Source of the DNA: Leishmania mexicana MHOM/GT/2001/U1103
Taxonomy: Eukaryota; Euglenozoa; Kinetoplastea; Trypanosomatida; Trypanosomatidae
Assembly (NCBI RefSeq): GCF_000234665.1
Contig: NC_018310.1
Coordinates: 248,001-312,000 of the forward strand
DNA: 64,000 bases
Direction of reading: 5' to 3'
Shown here: positions 10,030-20,554 of the stretch, piece by piece
Position numbering within the stretch: position 1 is the stretch's first letter
Layout: each line of letters opens with the position of its first letter
Position numbers and translations under genes: made by a program
Notes under the pieces: model-generated
Database searches by the model: none
What the model was told of the DNA's origin: nothing
Seen by the model: only the letters and a program-made list of their open reading frames with translations

Positions 10030-12237
10030 ATGCCGAAGGCTGTTGTCACGCTGACCATTGTGAAGGCGGAGGCCCTCGTCGCGCTCAACCCTGGCGGCAC
10101 GTCGAACCCGTTCTTCACTGCCACGATCGGTGCCCAGAGCGTGACGACGCCGGTGGTGTGCAAGACAGTGAACCCGGCCTTCAACACGACCTTTACTTTC
10201 TACGGCTGCCCGCTTCCGGCCATGTTAACGCTGCGCGCCTTCAATAGGATCCAGTTTGTCGACATCGAGGACCCGCTCGGCACCGCCACGGTCACCCTCT
10301 TCGACGTGCAGCCGGAGACGACGAAGGTGGTTCAGCTCAGCCACGGCGGCGTCGCGGCGCTGGCGCAACGCGCACTCAACGGGTGCGGCGCGGTTACCAT
10401 CACCTACAGCGTCGCGCCGATGCCCGCTGAGGAGGAGGACGACCCCGCCGTGGAAAAGTCGGCGTCGAAGCCGAGCAGCCTGCCTTTTTCCACCGCCGCG
10501 CCTATATCCGTGCCCGCTGCCCACAACATTGATGGCACCGGCCCGGTGTCTATTCCCGTTGCCCCAGTCCCGCGTGAGGGCGCCGCCGGCACGCTGGGCT
10601 CCGTCACGCACGGCAGCAGCAGCAGCCTGCTCGCCTCCGACCCCAGTGCCACGAACCCGGCCGCGACCACCGCGAGACTGAAGCCGACCGAGGGTGCGAC
10701 GGCCGCTGCCATGGAGGGCGCCGCCCCGTCTTTCCTGGTGCTTGGTGCGACGCCGCAGCAGATAAGCCAGCTTACGCCGCCCAGGCTCACGCCTGCTCAG
10801 CCGCCGGCGACCGCCACCTACCTCGTGCCGCAGGTAGCCCCACCCCCGTCGTCTCCCGCCACTATGAACATGTCCATGAAAACGGTGCCGACGAACGGGT
10901 ACGAGAGCTACGCTGTGCAGGGCGCGAAGCTGCCGCCGCCGATGCCCGAGGAGGCCGCCGCCGCCGATCAGGTGCCGCCATCCATGTCAGCGGAGTCTTA
11001 CTATGCGAACAACACCGCCCACAACGCCTCCGCGGCGCCGCCATCGAGAACCGCTGACGCGCAGTCTTTGGGCAGCCTCTCGATGCTTCCGGTGGCGCCC
11101 AACATCCCAGCCTCAACTCGCTTCGCCTCCCTGCAGGAGTCCACGAGTGCCGCGCTTTCCTTTGATGCCCAGCAGCAGACGGCGTCCGCCAGCTCCCTGT
11201 ACACCAGCGCAGCACAGGCCCCGGCCACGGCGTCGCAAGCGAAGCTGCTGGTGATACCACCGCACATCAACGGTACCGTGACTCCGACGTTCTTCCACGG
11301 CTCACAAGCCTCGTCTCTCGAGGTCTCGCGCCTCCCCTCCGCCGCCCAGCTCATGGCTTCTACGAGAAACCCAAGCGACAGCTTTCCTGCGCACGCCCCA
11401 CCACCGCCACTGGCTGGCGCGCTTCCGGTGGCGACGGCACCTCAGTCGCCGCCACTTGGCTCGAGCACGACCAGCAGCCTTCGCTCCACCCCCGCTGCGC
11501 ACTCTGCGCACAGACGCCACAGTGCTGTTCACTTCGCGGGCAGTCCGTTTCCTGCCGAGAACTTCGCTGCACCTTCGTCCGCGTCGACCTGTGCTGCTGC
11601 TCGCCGTGGTGTCGCACCGGTGTCCGCGACCGCCGGCCTGCAGCAAAGCTCTGGCGCTGGCGCCGCCTTTCCCAGCGGTGCCGACCGCTGCGCCACCTAC
11701 GCATCGGCGTCTGCGGCCAGCGGCACCACCTCGCCGAGGCGCCGCAATCCCCGCAGCGAGGCCGAGCCCGGCGCCGAGGCATCCGCCATTACATCTGCCT
11801 CGCAACTCTACGCTGACAAGGAGTACCTGTTTGAGGTCGCCGCCACGGGTGCTGACGTCGAGGTGTTCCAGAGGCTCCGCGAAGTCGATCCCACCCTCAC
11901 GAACGGCTTCCTCGAGTGCTTGGACTACTCGGGCCGTAGCCTTCTGCACATCGCGGCGTGGAATGGACAGCTGCGCGTGCTGCAGATCCTGCTGTGCCCC
12001 CAGCCCGCCGAGCCGATGATTGACCTGCGCTCTGTTGTGGCGGCGAAGAGTGGCAACACGATTTTGCACGCGGCAGCGTGTGGCGGTCAGGCCGAGGTGG
12101 CGCAGTGGTTGCGCTACTCGCACCCCACGGCTGGTCCGCTGCTGCTGTCGATGCACAACGCCCGCAGCATGACGGCGGCTGAGTGCGCCATGGAGGCAGG
12201 CTTTCCGCATGTGGCACGCCTGCTGATGCCTAACTGA
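10030..12237 (+). CDS. C2 domain and ankyrin repeat protein
   Basis: A 735-residue protein starting at the ATG after the splice acceptor. Residues ~3-120 read as a C2 domain: the first strand is VVTLTIVKAEAL, followed by NPGGTSNPFFTATIG, VNPAFNTTFTFYG and a DPLGTATVTLFDV strand. In the usual calcium loop (pattern D-x-x-G-x-S-D-P-Y) both aspartates are replaced here (N-P-G-G-T-S-N-P-F), so calcium binding is doubtful. Residues ~120-600 are Ala/Pro/Ser/Thr-rich and probably disordered. Residues ~600-735 hold about three ankyrin repeats, for example GRSLLHIAAWNGQLRVLQIL and GNTILHAAACGGQAEVAQWL. C2 domains bind membrane lipids and ankyrin repeats bind proteins, so a membrane-tethered adaptor is the natural inference. 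No named orthologue was recognised. Confidence 0.9.
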   Translation: MPKAVVTLTIVKAEALVALNPGGTSNPFFTATIGAQSVTTPVVCKTVNPAFNTTFTFYGCPLPAMLTLRAFNRIQFVDIEDPLGTATVTLFDVQPETTKVVQLSHGGVAALAQRALNGCGAVTITYSVAPMPAEEEDDPAVEKSASKPSSLPFSTAAPISVPAAHNIDGTGPVSIPVAPVPREGAAGTLGSVTHGSSSSLLASDPSATNPAATTARLKPTEGATAAAMEGAAPSFLVLGATPQQISQLTPPRLTPAQPPATATYLVPQVAPPPSSPATMNMSMKTVPTNGYESYAVQGAKLPPPMPEEAAAADQVPPSMSAESYYANNTAHNASAAPPSRTADAQSLGSLSMLPVAPNIPASTRFASLQESTSAALSFDAQQQTASASSLYTSAAQAPATASQAKLLVIPPHINGTVTPTFFHGSQASSLEVSRLPSAAQLMASTRNPSDSFPAHAPPPPLAGALPVATAPQSPPLGSSTTSSLRSTPAAHSAHRRHSAVHFAGSPFPAENFAAPSSASTCAAARRGVAPVSATAGLQQSSGAGAAFPSGADRCATYASASAASGTTSPRRRNPRSEAEPGAEASAITSASQLYADKEYLFEVAATGADVEVFQRLREVDPTLTNGFLECLDYSGRSLLHIAAWNGQLRVLQILLCPQPAEPMIDLRSVVAAKSGNTILHAAACGGQAEVAQWLRYSHPTAGPLLLSMHNARSMTAAECAMEAGFPHVARLLMPN

Positions 12238-12257
12238 GCACCGCTCTTGAACCATTT

Positions 12258-12285
12258 CTGGCCACCCTCAGCCGTGGGTGGCCAG
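12258..12285 (+). promoter_or_regulatory. Perfect hairpin just after the C2-ankyrin stop codon
   Basis: CTGGCCACCC (12258-12267) pairs perfectly with GGGTGGCCAG (12276-12285) across an 8-base loop. It begins 20 bases after the TGA, so it would sit at the very start of the 3' UTR. Its function is unknown; an RNA-stability or protein-binding element is possible. Confidence 0.6.
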
Positions 12286-12555
12286 TGGAGCACTCTGCAC
12301 AGTTTGAAAGGGCGGAGGCAACCGGCCAGGTGGGTGGTCTTGAGCACCCGTAGCAACACCGCAGCAGCGACGGCGCGTCTATCCACGGCTCGCACACGTA
12401 TGCGCGCATACCTTTGTGCGTATGGGCGCGTATACGTGTGTGCGTGCCCGTGTGCCCGTCTCTCTCTCGCTCTCTTGCTCTGGCTCTTGCTCCCTGTCTG
12501 TGCGCCGACTTGACGCGTGCCCATCCCTCTCCTTTTACATTTTACGTGGCCGAAT

Positions 12556-12590
<35 letters not shown>

Positions 12591-13676
12591 CACCCCCTCC
12601 CCACAACACCTCCTCACCCACTCCCTCACGTTGCCGCCACGTCCTCGGATGCGGTGTGCGGCGTCGTTCCTGCTTTACCATGGGCGCACACACATGCACG
12701 CATGCATACGCATGTAGACACACGGGTGTGCGCACGTGTGTGTGTGTATCTATCCATCGATGCACACGCGCTAGTTGCTGGCGATGTCGGGGATGCGTCC
12801 GCATGTCTCGCGTGATGCGCGGACTTCGCGTGCGTGGATGTGGGTGTGCGCTCGTGCTTTTATCTTGTGGCTGCTCGCCCCCCCTCCCCCCTCACCGCTG
12901 GAGCGTCTTTACCATCGCACCTGCACATCTCGCTCGCTGTCGATCGATATCACGCTCCGCCCCGCCCCGACCCGCCTCACCATTGTTTCGCGCTCGCTCT
13001 TGCTTGTGCAGCCGTGCAACACGCACGTGCGTGCATGTGTCCTCGCAACGCCAAGCCTTGCTCAGCTCCTGCACTTCACTTCGTCGACGCGTGTTCCCTG
13101 GCGTCGATAGAGGACCGAAAAACAGAGCACACCCACACACATGGCACACGTGCATACCGTACCGAGAACAGAGAGTGCGAGCGGGGGACTGTTGCGCGCC
13201 CTCGTACGGAGGAGGACGGGGCCTGTGGTGGTGGTGGTGTGTGGTGGAGACAGTGGACACATGTGGACAAGGAAGTGGCGTCTCTCTCTCTCTCTCTCGG
13301 TCGGCGAGCCACTCCATCGCGCCTCCCTCTCTGTGCCGGGTGGGGCACCTCTGCGCCGTGTACCTCGTGAGGTGCACCGTCGCCATCATGCCTGCATGTG
13401 AACGGGACGCCTGTGTCTGCGCGTGAGGGGGTTACGCGGCACGACGCCAATAAAGGAAGTCGGTGAGGCAGCAGCAGCAGCAGAGAAGACGGGTCGTACA
13501 GCGGAGGCCGACGGCGGTTGAACGCTGTGTGTTGCCGAGGCTGTGCGGAGGGGGAGCACTGTGCGCGCTCACAGTGCCGGAGACATCCGAGGAGAACACA
13601 CAAAGGCCATAACAAGGGAAAGCGACGGTGCGGTGCCGGTGGAAAACCGGGGAGGGCAGCGGATGGCGACGTGGGA

Positions 13677-13695
13677 GGGTTAGGGTTAGGGGGTT
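13677..13695 (+). repeat. Short interstitial telomere-type repeat (two TTAGGG units)
   Basis: The sequence is GGGTTAGGGTTAGGGGGTT, with full TTAGGG units at 13680-13685 and 13686-13691. TTAGGG is the trypanosomatid telomere unit. Two units can arise by chance in GC-rich DNA. Confidence 0.8.
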
Positions 13696-14023
13696 GAGAG
13701 TACGACAGGGAGAGAGCGGGAGGTGGCTGTAAATCTGAGAGACGCGCACGCGTGCGTGTGACGTCCTACTGGTGCGCCTGTCAGTGCCTGTGAAAGGGTA
13801 ATGCGTGGCCGAGGCAGACAGTGGCGCAGGCTTAGGCGGAGGGCGGCGGTGGCGGCTCCGTGCCTCTTCTGCGCGTGCCCCGTTTTCGACGTCTTTCCGT
13901 GCCCGCGACTCCGATGTAGCTGTCATGATAGGGAGGTGGCGGCGAATGGAGCAGCGAGAGAGCGAGGGAGAGCAAGCGATCGGCGTCTGCCTGTGCGCCT
14001 TTGTGCGTCTGGATAGGCGCGCG

Positions 14024-14058
14024 CGGCGGCGGCGGCGGCGGCGGCGGCGGGGGGGGGG
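14024..14058. repeat. (GGC)n microsatellite followed by a G run
   Basis: About nine GGC units (14024-14050) run into ten consecutive G (14049-14058). It lies in non-coding spacer and is a strong G-quadruplex candidate on the + strand. Confidence 0.85.
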
Positions 14059-17000
14059 CCTCACGGGAGACGTTTCTTTTGGGTCGCTGCTCGCTCGCTC
14101 TCTGCTATACCCCTTTCACATCCTTTTCTTTCATCTCTCGCACACAAGTGACATCTACGCATGCGCGTCATCGACGCCGCTCTCTGCGTCTTTGGAGCGC
14201 TTTTTCCTTCGTCCGTTGCTGGAGGCTTGCGCGCGCGTGCGTGCGTTTGTGTGTGCACGTCGCGCTCCCTGAGCTGTCTGTCTGTGTGTGTGTGTGTGTG
14301 TGTGTGTTTCTGGATAACTTCGAACCCTCCCCCTCCCCCTTTCTCCTTCCCCCATTGACATGGAGAGAGAGGGAGAGCGAAGGCCGGCGACCGACTGATG
14401 GCGGCGGTGATGACGGCCATCCAGTGGTCCTCTCTCCCCTTGATGCTTTTCTCCGGTGTTGGTGCCGTCCTCCCTCCCTCCCCCTCGCACTTCGTTTTCC
14501 TGTACATGCTGGCTGCGTCGTGTGGCGCTTGCGCGCGTCTGTCCACCACTCCTCCCCGCCGTGGAGAGCTTCGAGGGCGAGTGAGGCAGTGGTGCAGGCG
14601 CACCCTACACCCGGCCCATCCTTTGCACAAGGACGAGTACGGACACACAAAGGGTGGGGTGGGGGGAAGGGGCAGGCCGGGTTATGGTCTTCTGCTCCCT
14701 CACGCACTCGCGCTCTCCATCTCCCGCCTTGACTTGCACGACTTGGCCTTGCGTCCTCCTCCCTTCCCTCTGTGTGCGTGTGCTCACAGCCTTTTTTTAT
14801 ATATCTCTGTCGTGACGGTGAATGTTGTTCATGGTTGCCGCGATTTCTACTCCTCTCTCTCTTGCTGCTGTCGCCGGTGTGCGGGGCGGCGCCCTGTCTT
14901 CGTGCCAACGCGTGCGTGGCATCTCTCGCATAGATGATGAACAGCTACGTGTCTGCTCATCTCTTGGCCGGTTTCACTGCTCGTGTGCGCGTTTTTGGAG
15001 GGCGGCAGGGCGCATCAGTGGGTGGTGGTGGGGACGAAACTGGCCTCGCCGTGTCCTGCCCCGCAGCCTGGCGCTGCTCTTCTCACTGCCTCTGGTGGAC
15101 AGGTGTTGCTCTGCAGCTGTGCGGGTGCGCGAGAGCATACGTGCGTGCGTGTGTGCGTCCCGCGCTCCCTCCCTCCCTCCCTGTGTGGACGTGGTGCTTG
15201 ACCTGCATGCCTATCTCTATATATACTCCCTCTGTTGTTTTTGTGCGCCCCTCTCTCGCGTGCCCCCACGCGCTCGTCGGCGAGGCTCCCCGCCGCCGTC
15301 ACCGCCTCTCCGTTCGACCCCCTGTGCACTCACAAGGAGCTGACAGCGTCCGATGGCAGCAAGCGGTGAGAGGATAATGCGCTCCATAGCGCGAATGGGC
15401 GTTGGGGGTTGGAACAGGCTGCACGCAGGCAGCAGCACACGGGCACGAGCAGGCACGCATGCGTGTGCGCCCAAGTAACGATGAAGCTACGAGGCAGATG
15501 CTGCCACACCGAGTCAGCAGTGAGAGCTACAGAGAGCGAGTGAGCGACCAAGCGAGAGAGTGCGGTAGCAGCAGCGGCTTGGTGTGTACGGAAAAAGGAT
15601 ACATGCACGATATCATGCAGGTGGCTGAGAGGGAGCCGCGGGGGGTGGGTGGGTGGGTGACTGCGGCTAATCAAACTGGGCGCGAGGGGAAAAAATAGCT
15701 CAAGCCGCCACCCCCTTCCTCCCCTCCCTCCCTCCCTCTCTGCAAGCATACTCTCCGGAGTTTGCTGTAGTGTTGTACTACGCCTGCATACTTGCCTCTC
15801 TGTTCTGCGCGCAGGGACAGCGGCGGCGACGAAACCTGTATAGAGTGTGTATGCGTGTGTGTGCGTGTGTGTGTGGAGGGCGGAGGGGCACCTGCAGGGC
15901 TCACCGCGCTCGGTGCCCCTCCGCTCCGCCCCATCTCTCTCTCCCCTTCTCATCTTTTCTTTTCCCCAGACTTGCCCAAGACGAAATTTTTTTCTTTTGT
16001 TGCAGCCCCGTGGCGCTCGTGCGCTGCGGCTGACGTTTGCGCGCGCGCGTGTGTGTGTGTCTGTATCTGTGTGTGTGTGTGTGTGTGTGCCGCAGTTCCG
16101 CCACTTTTCTACAAGTTTTCTCCCCCCCCGCTTGGCCGTTGTGCTCTGTCCACGGCGTCCGCGTGACACGTCTTCCCTTCGAACACGCAAACCTCTGTGC
16201 TGCCGCCGTTACTTCCGCGGCGCCTCACTCCAGTGACGTCTGTCGCGTTGTTGCCCCCCCCCTCCCCTTCCGCTTTCGTTTCACGAGATCGCGCACACGC
16301 GCTTCTCGGTGCTTCTCTCGCTCTCTCGCTGTGTGTGTGCGCGCTTGTCAAATCGACGACGACGAGCGCAGGGAGCAGCTAAGCACGCAAGGTGGCGGAG
16401 CCCCCTCCGCCCCCTCCTTGTCCTCCTCCTCCTCCCCGTCCCTTCTCCCCCTGGCACACACCTGCCCAGTAGTTTCGCCAACACAGTTGCGCACGTGCAC
16501 GCACGCGACATCTGTAGACGCACGAGCGCTTCTCAGTCTTCTCTCTTCTGACGTCTTTCGAGTGTTCTGTTCCCCCCCTCCCCTCCCCCCTCCCCTCGCA
16601 GACGGTCCATGGGCGGAGAGTACGTAGATGTGCGTTGGCTGTGCGGTGCCAGTGTCGCCACCGCCGCCCTCTCCGTCGTCCTCGTCTTCCCTTGCCGTTC
16701 TTCTTCCCTCCCTCTCTGTAGATCATGCTCACGTCGACTCCCCACGCCTCACTGCGGATCGTCGATGTCGCGCAGCTCTCTGTGCGCCTCCCTTTGTCTG
16801 TCTTCATCTGCCCTCCTCGTGCGAAGGCGCACACGCACGCACGCGCACGCGTGACCGCCTCTCCTCCTCTTCTATTTTCCCTTGGTATGACACCCCTTCT
16901 CCATCTCCACCTCCACATCTGTCTAACTAAAGCAGGCACGCGCACACACCTGCACGCACGATGAAGGATGACGTTTGCGTGTACGTGTGTGCGTGTGCTC

Positions 17001-17196
17001 ATGAGCACGCACGCTGTACCTGCGCGGATAACCATTTCTCGTTGGCCGTCTCGTGAGCCGGAGGCCCCCACCGCAAAACGGTAAGAGGGCGGGCAGGCAG
17101 GTAGCGACAGGCACGCGCACACCCCAAAATATATATCGTGAAGAGGGGCGTGTGTCAGCGTTGGCCTTGGCGCGCTGGTGCATCGGTCTGTCTGGT

Positions 17197-17225
17197 CTGC
17201 CTGCCTGCCTGCCTGCCTGCCTGCC
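17197..17225. repeat. (CTGC)n microsatellite
   Basis: About seven CTGC units in the long spacer; no gene is attached. Confidence 0.85.
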
Positions 17226-17872
17226 ATCTCTCTCCCTCTCTTCCTCCCTTTCTCTGCGTGAGAGACCTTGTGGTCATCACGCGCGCACACGTACGGCGCA
17301 GTGCGCTGTTTTCGAGTGCCCCGCGCACGCGGCCCTCCCTAACGGATGAAGAAATAGCAGACCGCACGCAGAACACAGCGCATCGACCACGCAGCACCTC
17401 CCGCGGGGGCTGTGCTCTGGTGTGAACACCGGCCGGCAGCAGCGGTGACGCAGCCGCGTTGGACGTTTCGCGTGCGCGCGCCCGTGCAGTGAACGGAGGC
17501 GACGTTGATGTGCGTCAACCTTCGTCACTGGCGGTGCGTGTGTGCGGGAGGGCTCCAGCGACAGCGCGGCGTTCCTCAATCATGAGGGGACATGGTTGAG
17601 AGGAGAAGATGGAAGCGAGCACCGACGACACCGCCAAGCTGGCGAGGAGACCCCCCCTCCCCCCACACAGATATATATGAACGCACGCCCGCGGAGGTGT
17701 TAGTCAGTGTCTCGCACTCGCTTTCTGTCGATCTCGTACATCTCGGCGACTGCTGCTTGTCCACCGCCGTGCTACACTACCCTCCCTCATGCACTGTCGC
17801 CCATGCTCGCTCTTCAGCTACTTCTAGGATCTCTGTCGTCGTCTCTTCGCTTTTATTGCTGTCTCATGTCCC

Positions 17873-19852
17873 ATGTCGATGGCTCCACCTGGCAGGTGCA
17901 ACTCACGCACGCACAACACCCGACACGGCGTCCCAATGCGTCATGCAGCGCCTGCTCCCCCTGACCTTGTCTTCTCAGCATATCCTGGCTTGTGCGTGCA
18001 TGCGCTTCCCCTTCTCCGATCACCATCTTTTTTGCTCCTGCTCTTGCTCGCGTTGGTGTCCGCCACCGCTAATCCACCACCATCACCACCACCGAAACAA
18101 CCGCTGACAGCCCTTGTGTGGCTGCTCCCAGGCCCGCCGTTGTGAGCGGCGGGGACGGCTTACTGCACGTGCAGCCACGGTGCCCCCGCGACTTCAGAGG
18201 CCGCAGATGATGAGGGCGAGGGCGGAGGCGGGAATATCGACAGCGGTAGCGGCGATGGTAGCAGCGTCGCGGACACGGTGCTGACGACGCTGTCTCCATC
18301 AATGATCACAGAGACGGCAGACGCCAGCCGCGGCAGTGCCACGGCAGTGGGTTGGCGCCACGCCGACGAGGTACATCTGGCTGCCACCCTTCCCACTCCA
18401 GGACCTGGCTAAGCCGCTTACTACCTACCTACACCATTACGGCCTCACCGAACGTGCGCCGGAGGCGATCGTTGGTGCTGCGGCTATGGTGAGACCTGTC
18501 CATTATGCGTGGCTGCGGCGACTGCGTCCTCCACCCCCCTGCGGGGTAGACTTGGTGCTTCAGCCTGAGTGGCACCGGTGCGGCAGTGATATCGATGCCG
18601 CCACGCAAGGCTACCCGGCGGAGACGGAGGAGCGCATGCTTATGCGCGCAATCTTCAAGGAAGCCGCGGACGAAGCGCAGTCCGCCTCGCGCCAGCTCCA
18701 GACAGCGATGGCGACAGACTCGGAGGGAGCCGGCGTCGCCGCGCCGGCTAACGAGGACGGGGGGGGTCCGGCGCTGCAGCTGCCGGCCGTCCTTGCACTG
18801 CCTCCTCAGACGCGGCACACACCGACACGTCTGTCGAAGCCTCCGTACCGGCGGGGGCCGCGTCGTTGTCTGCCCCCGAGCGGAGCACCGGGCAAGCACG
18901 CCGATGCAGTGAAGATCACGACAGTGCTGACAGGGCAGAACTCTTGGCTCGGCGGCGCCTGTTAGGGAGCGCGCAACCACGTAAAAGGTGCCGCTCGGCA
19001 ACGCTACTGCGTGCGACTGCACCCTCGCGACCTGCTACTCTCCCCCGGCAGCTTTTCGCCATCCCGTGGAGGGAGGACCTCGCGGCGTCGCGCGCACTGC
19101 TGGTCGACGCATCCGCGCTGCTGCAGTACTACTACGAGGTTCTCGACACCCTCCCGGCCACCACCTCACCTGCCGGGCCGTCGTCGCCTTTCTCTGCGCC
19201 CTCTGCATCTCTGTGCGGCCTCCCCGGGCTCCGCATGCGCGCCACCATTCTACCGGCACTGCGATGCGGGGCCCCGTTCGAGGTGCGTGGCCAACCGTCG
19301 TGTCAGCGGCGGCCCGTGCCAAGGCGATGGAGGCCCGCTGCACCGTGTCGTGGGGTGCACACTTGGGCAGCGCAGCCGCAGTCAATCCATCGTCGGCGCC
19401 ATCTGTTGTGTCTTCGATAAACGCGGCGGATAAGGACCGTAGCGACGGCGACAGCGCTCGTCCGGCGGCGTGCTGGAAGACGGCTGTGGTGTGCCTGCAG
19501 GGGTCGCTGCGACTCCGCCCATTGAACTACTCGCCGTGGCGTTGATATTTGCAGCGCCGTCCGCAGCAGCTTGAGCGACGACGCTTGGGGAGCCCGTGTT
19601 CCGCTCGCCCTCGACCGTGTCCTCCTCAAGTTGGTGCTGGCAAAGGTGCCTCTTGCCATCCTAGTGCCCACGCTCGACGTCCGCGAGGACGAGGTGGTGC
19701 CGTGGACACTGCTAGAACCCGTATACAGCGCATGGTGGACGCGTGCGGCGGCACCGACCTTGTACGGAAGCGCTACCACCACCACCACCACCTCAGCGGG
19801 AGATCGCAATCCCTCCCTTTGCATTCCTTCAGTGACGGAGGAGTTGTGCTGA
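17873..19852 (+). pseudogene. Broken gene of unknown product, in five reading-frame segments
   Basis: Protein-like coding moves between frames. Segment 1 (17873-18410) starts with an ATG and a leader-like SFLLLLLLALVSATA stretch, then has an in-frame TGA at 18143 before a Ser/Gly/Asp-rich part. Segment 2 (about 18340-18758) includes LTTYLHHYGLTERAPEAIVG. Segment 3 (18767 to about 19285) includes FAIPWREDLAASRALLVDAS. Segment 4 (to about 19530) includes CTVSWGAHLGSAAAVNPS. Segment 5 (to TGA at 19850-19852) includes LDRVLLKLVLAKVPLAILVP. The step from segment 2 to 3 falls on a run of eight G (18759-18766). Shadow frames in the same stretch are Arg-rich, so the chosen frames look genuinely coding. 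No family is recognised. Sequencing indels could explain some breaks; the TGA and the number of breaks favour decay. Whether the leader-like start belongs to the same gene is uncertain. Confidence 0.6.
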
Positions 19853-20065
19853 AGTTCGACCCTGTTCTCCTCCTCCTCCTACGTGTGTGTCTCCCGTCGC
19901 CTCTCAGCCTGTGTTGCACGTCACCGCGATGACGACCAGCACATTGTACCACGCGTCATCGTCCTTCCGCCGCCGCTGTCGCTGCTGCTACTCTCCCCCT
20001 TCTCCCCCTCTCTCGCTCGGTCTGTATGTCTTGGCCGACCTCTGCCGCAACACCTCCCCCCGCCT

Positions 20066-20098
<33 letters not shown>

Positions 20099-20554
20099 GT
20101 GATCCTCGGCAACAAGCATTCACGCGCGTGCCGCTGTCACCCCTCTCTCCCCCCATCTCTCTGTCTCTCTTCCTCAGCGCGGCGTCACGAGCGAGTCAGC
20201 GGAGGGGACGCGGTAACGGAGCCCAAGCGCGCGGACGAGCAGAGAGGCGGAGGCTGCAGCCTCCAACACGAGATCACTGGCGCGCGGCCAAAAGCCCCGC
20301 ACGCACGCCCCGGCATCCCTCTCTCGCTTTGCCCGCCTGCGGGTGCGGGTGCCTTTTTCTCTTTCCATTACCCGATACGCGCACGGCAACCGAGGGCCGA
20401 CCTCAGCCGCTGCCGCTCCTCCAGCTGCTCCCACCTCTTCGTGAGCACGACAGCGGTCTGCCTTCGGGTGAGCTCCGCCCTGCGGCTCATCAGCGCGCAC
20501 ACGTAGTGGCGTGCAAGCAGTAGCAGTAAAACGCCACCACCACCACCATTAGCC
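19853..20554 (+). other. Spacer before the YEATS-domain gene
   Basis: Non-coding. It contains C/T tracts (for example 19870-19905 and 19985-20020), a CA repeat at about 20070-20096 and a pyrimidine tract at 20140-20175 with AG. A CACCACCACCACC run precedes the start codon. Confidence 0.55.
20140..20177 (+). promoter_or_regulatory. Putative trans-splice acceptor for the YEATS-domain gene
   Basis: A long C/T tract (CCCTCTCTCCCCCCATCTCT, then CTGTCTCTCTTCCTCAG) ends in AG at 20176-20177, giving a 5' UTR of about 378 bases. It is the strongest tract upstream of the ATG. Confidence 0.5.

Larger units (their letters stand above)
12286..17872 (+). other. 5.6 kb region without a recognisable gene
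   Basis: Both strands were read; the open frames here are Thr/His, Arg or Ser/Cys/Val runs made by microsatellites and C/T tracts. Contents include (CA)n at 12557-12587, (TC)n at 13281-13299, TTAGGG units at 13680-13691, (GGC)n at 14024-14050, (TG)n at 14283-14307 and near 16050-16090, and (CTGC)n at 17197-17225. There are many pyrimidine tracts on the + strand. It is long for a trypanosomatid spacer. It could include long UTRs, non-coding RNAs or erased genes that I cannot see. Confidence 0.55.

Noticed and set aside
12416..13426. 336-codon open frame on the plus strand
   Set aside because: Cys/Val/Ser/His-rich translation of GT, CT and CA repeats. It shows no domain and no consistent coding composition.
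15330..16190. 286-codon open frame on the minus strand
   Set aside because: It contains THTHTHTDTDTHT-type sequence from dinucleotide repeats and has no protein-like core.
16379..17290. 303-codon open frame on the minus strand
   Set aside because: It translates to runs of Arg, Gly, Gln and Cys produced by CA/GT and G/A-rich repeats, and it runs against all real genes here. No domain is seen.
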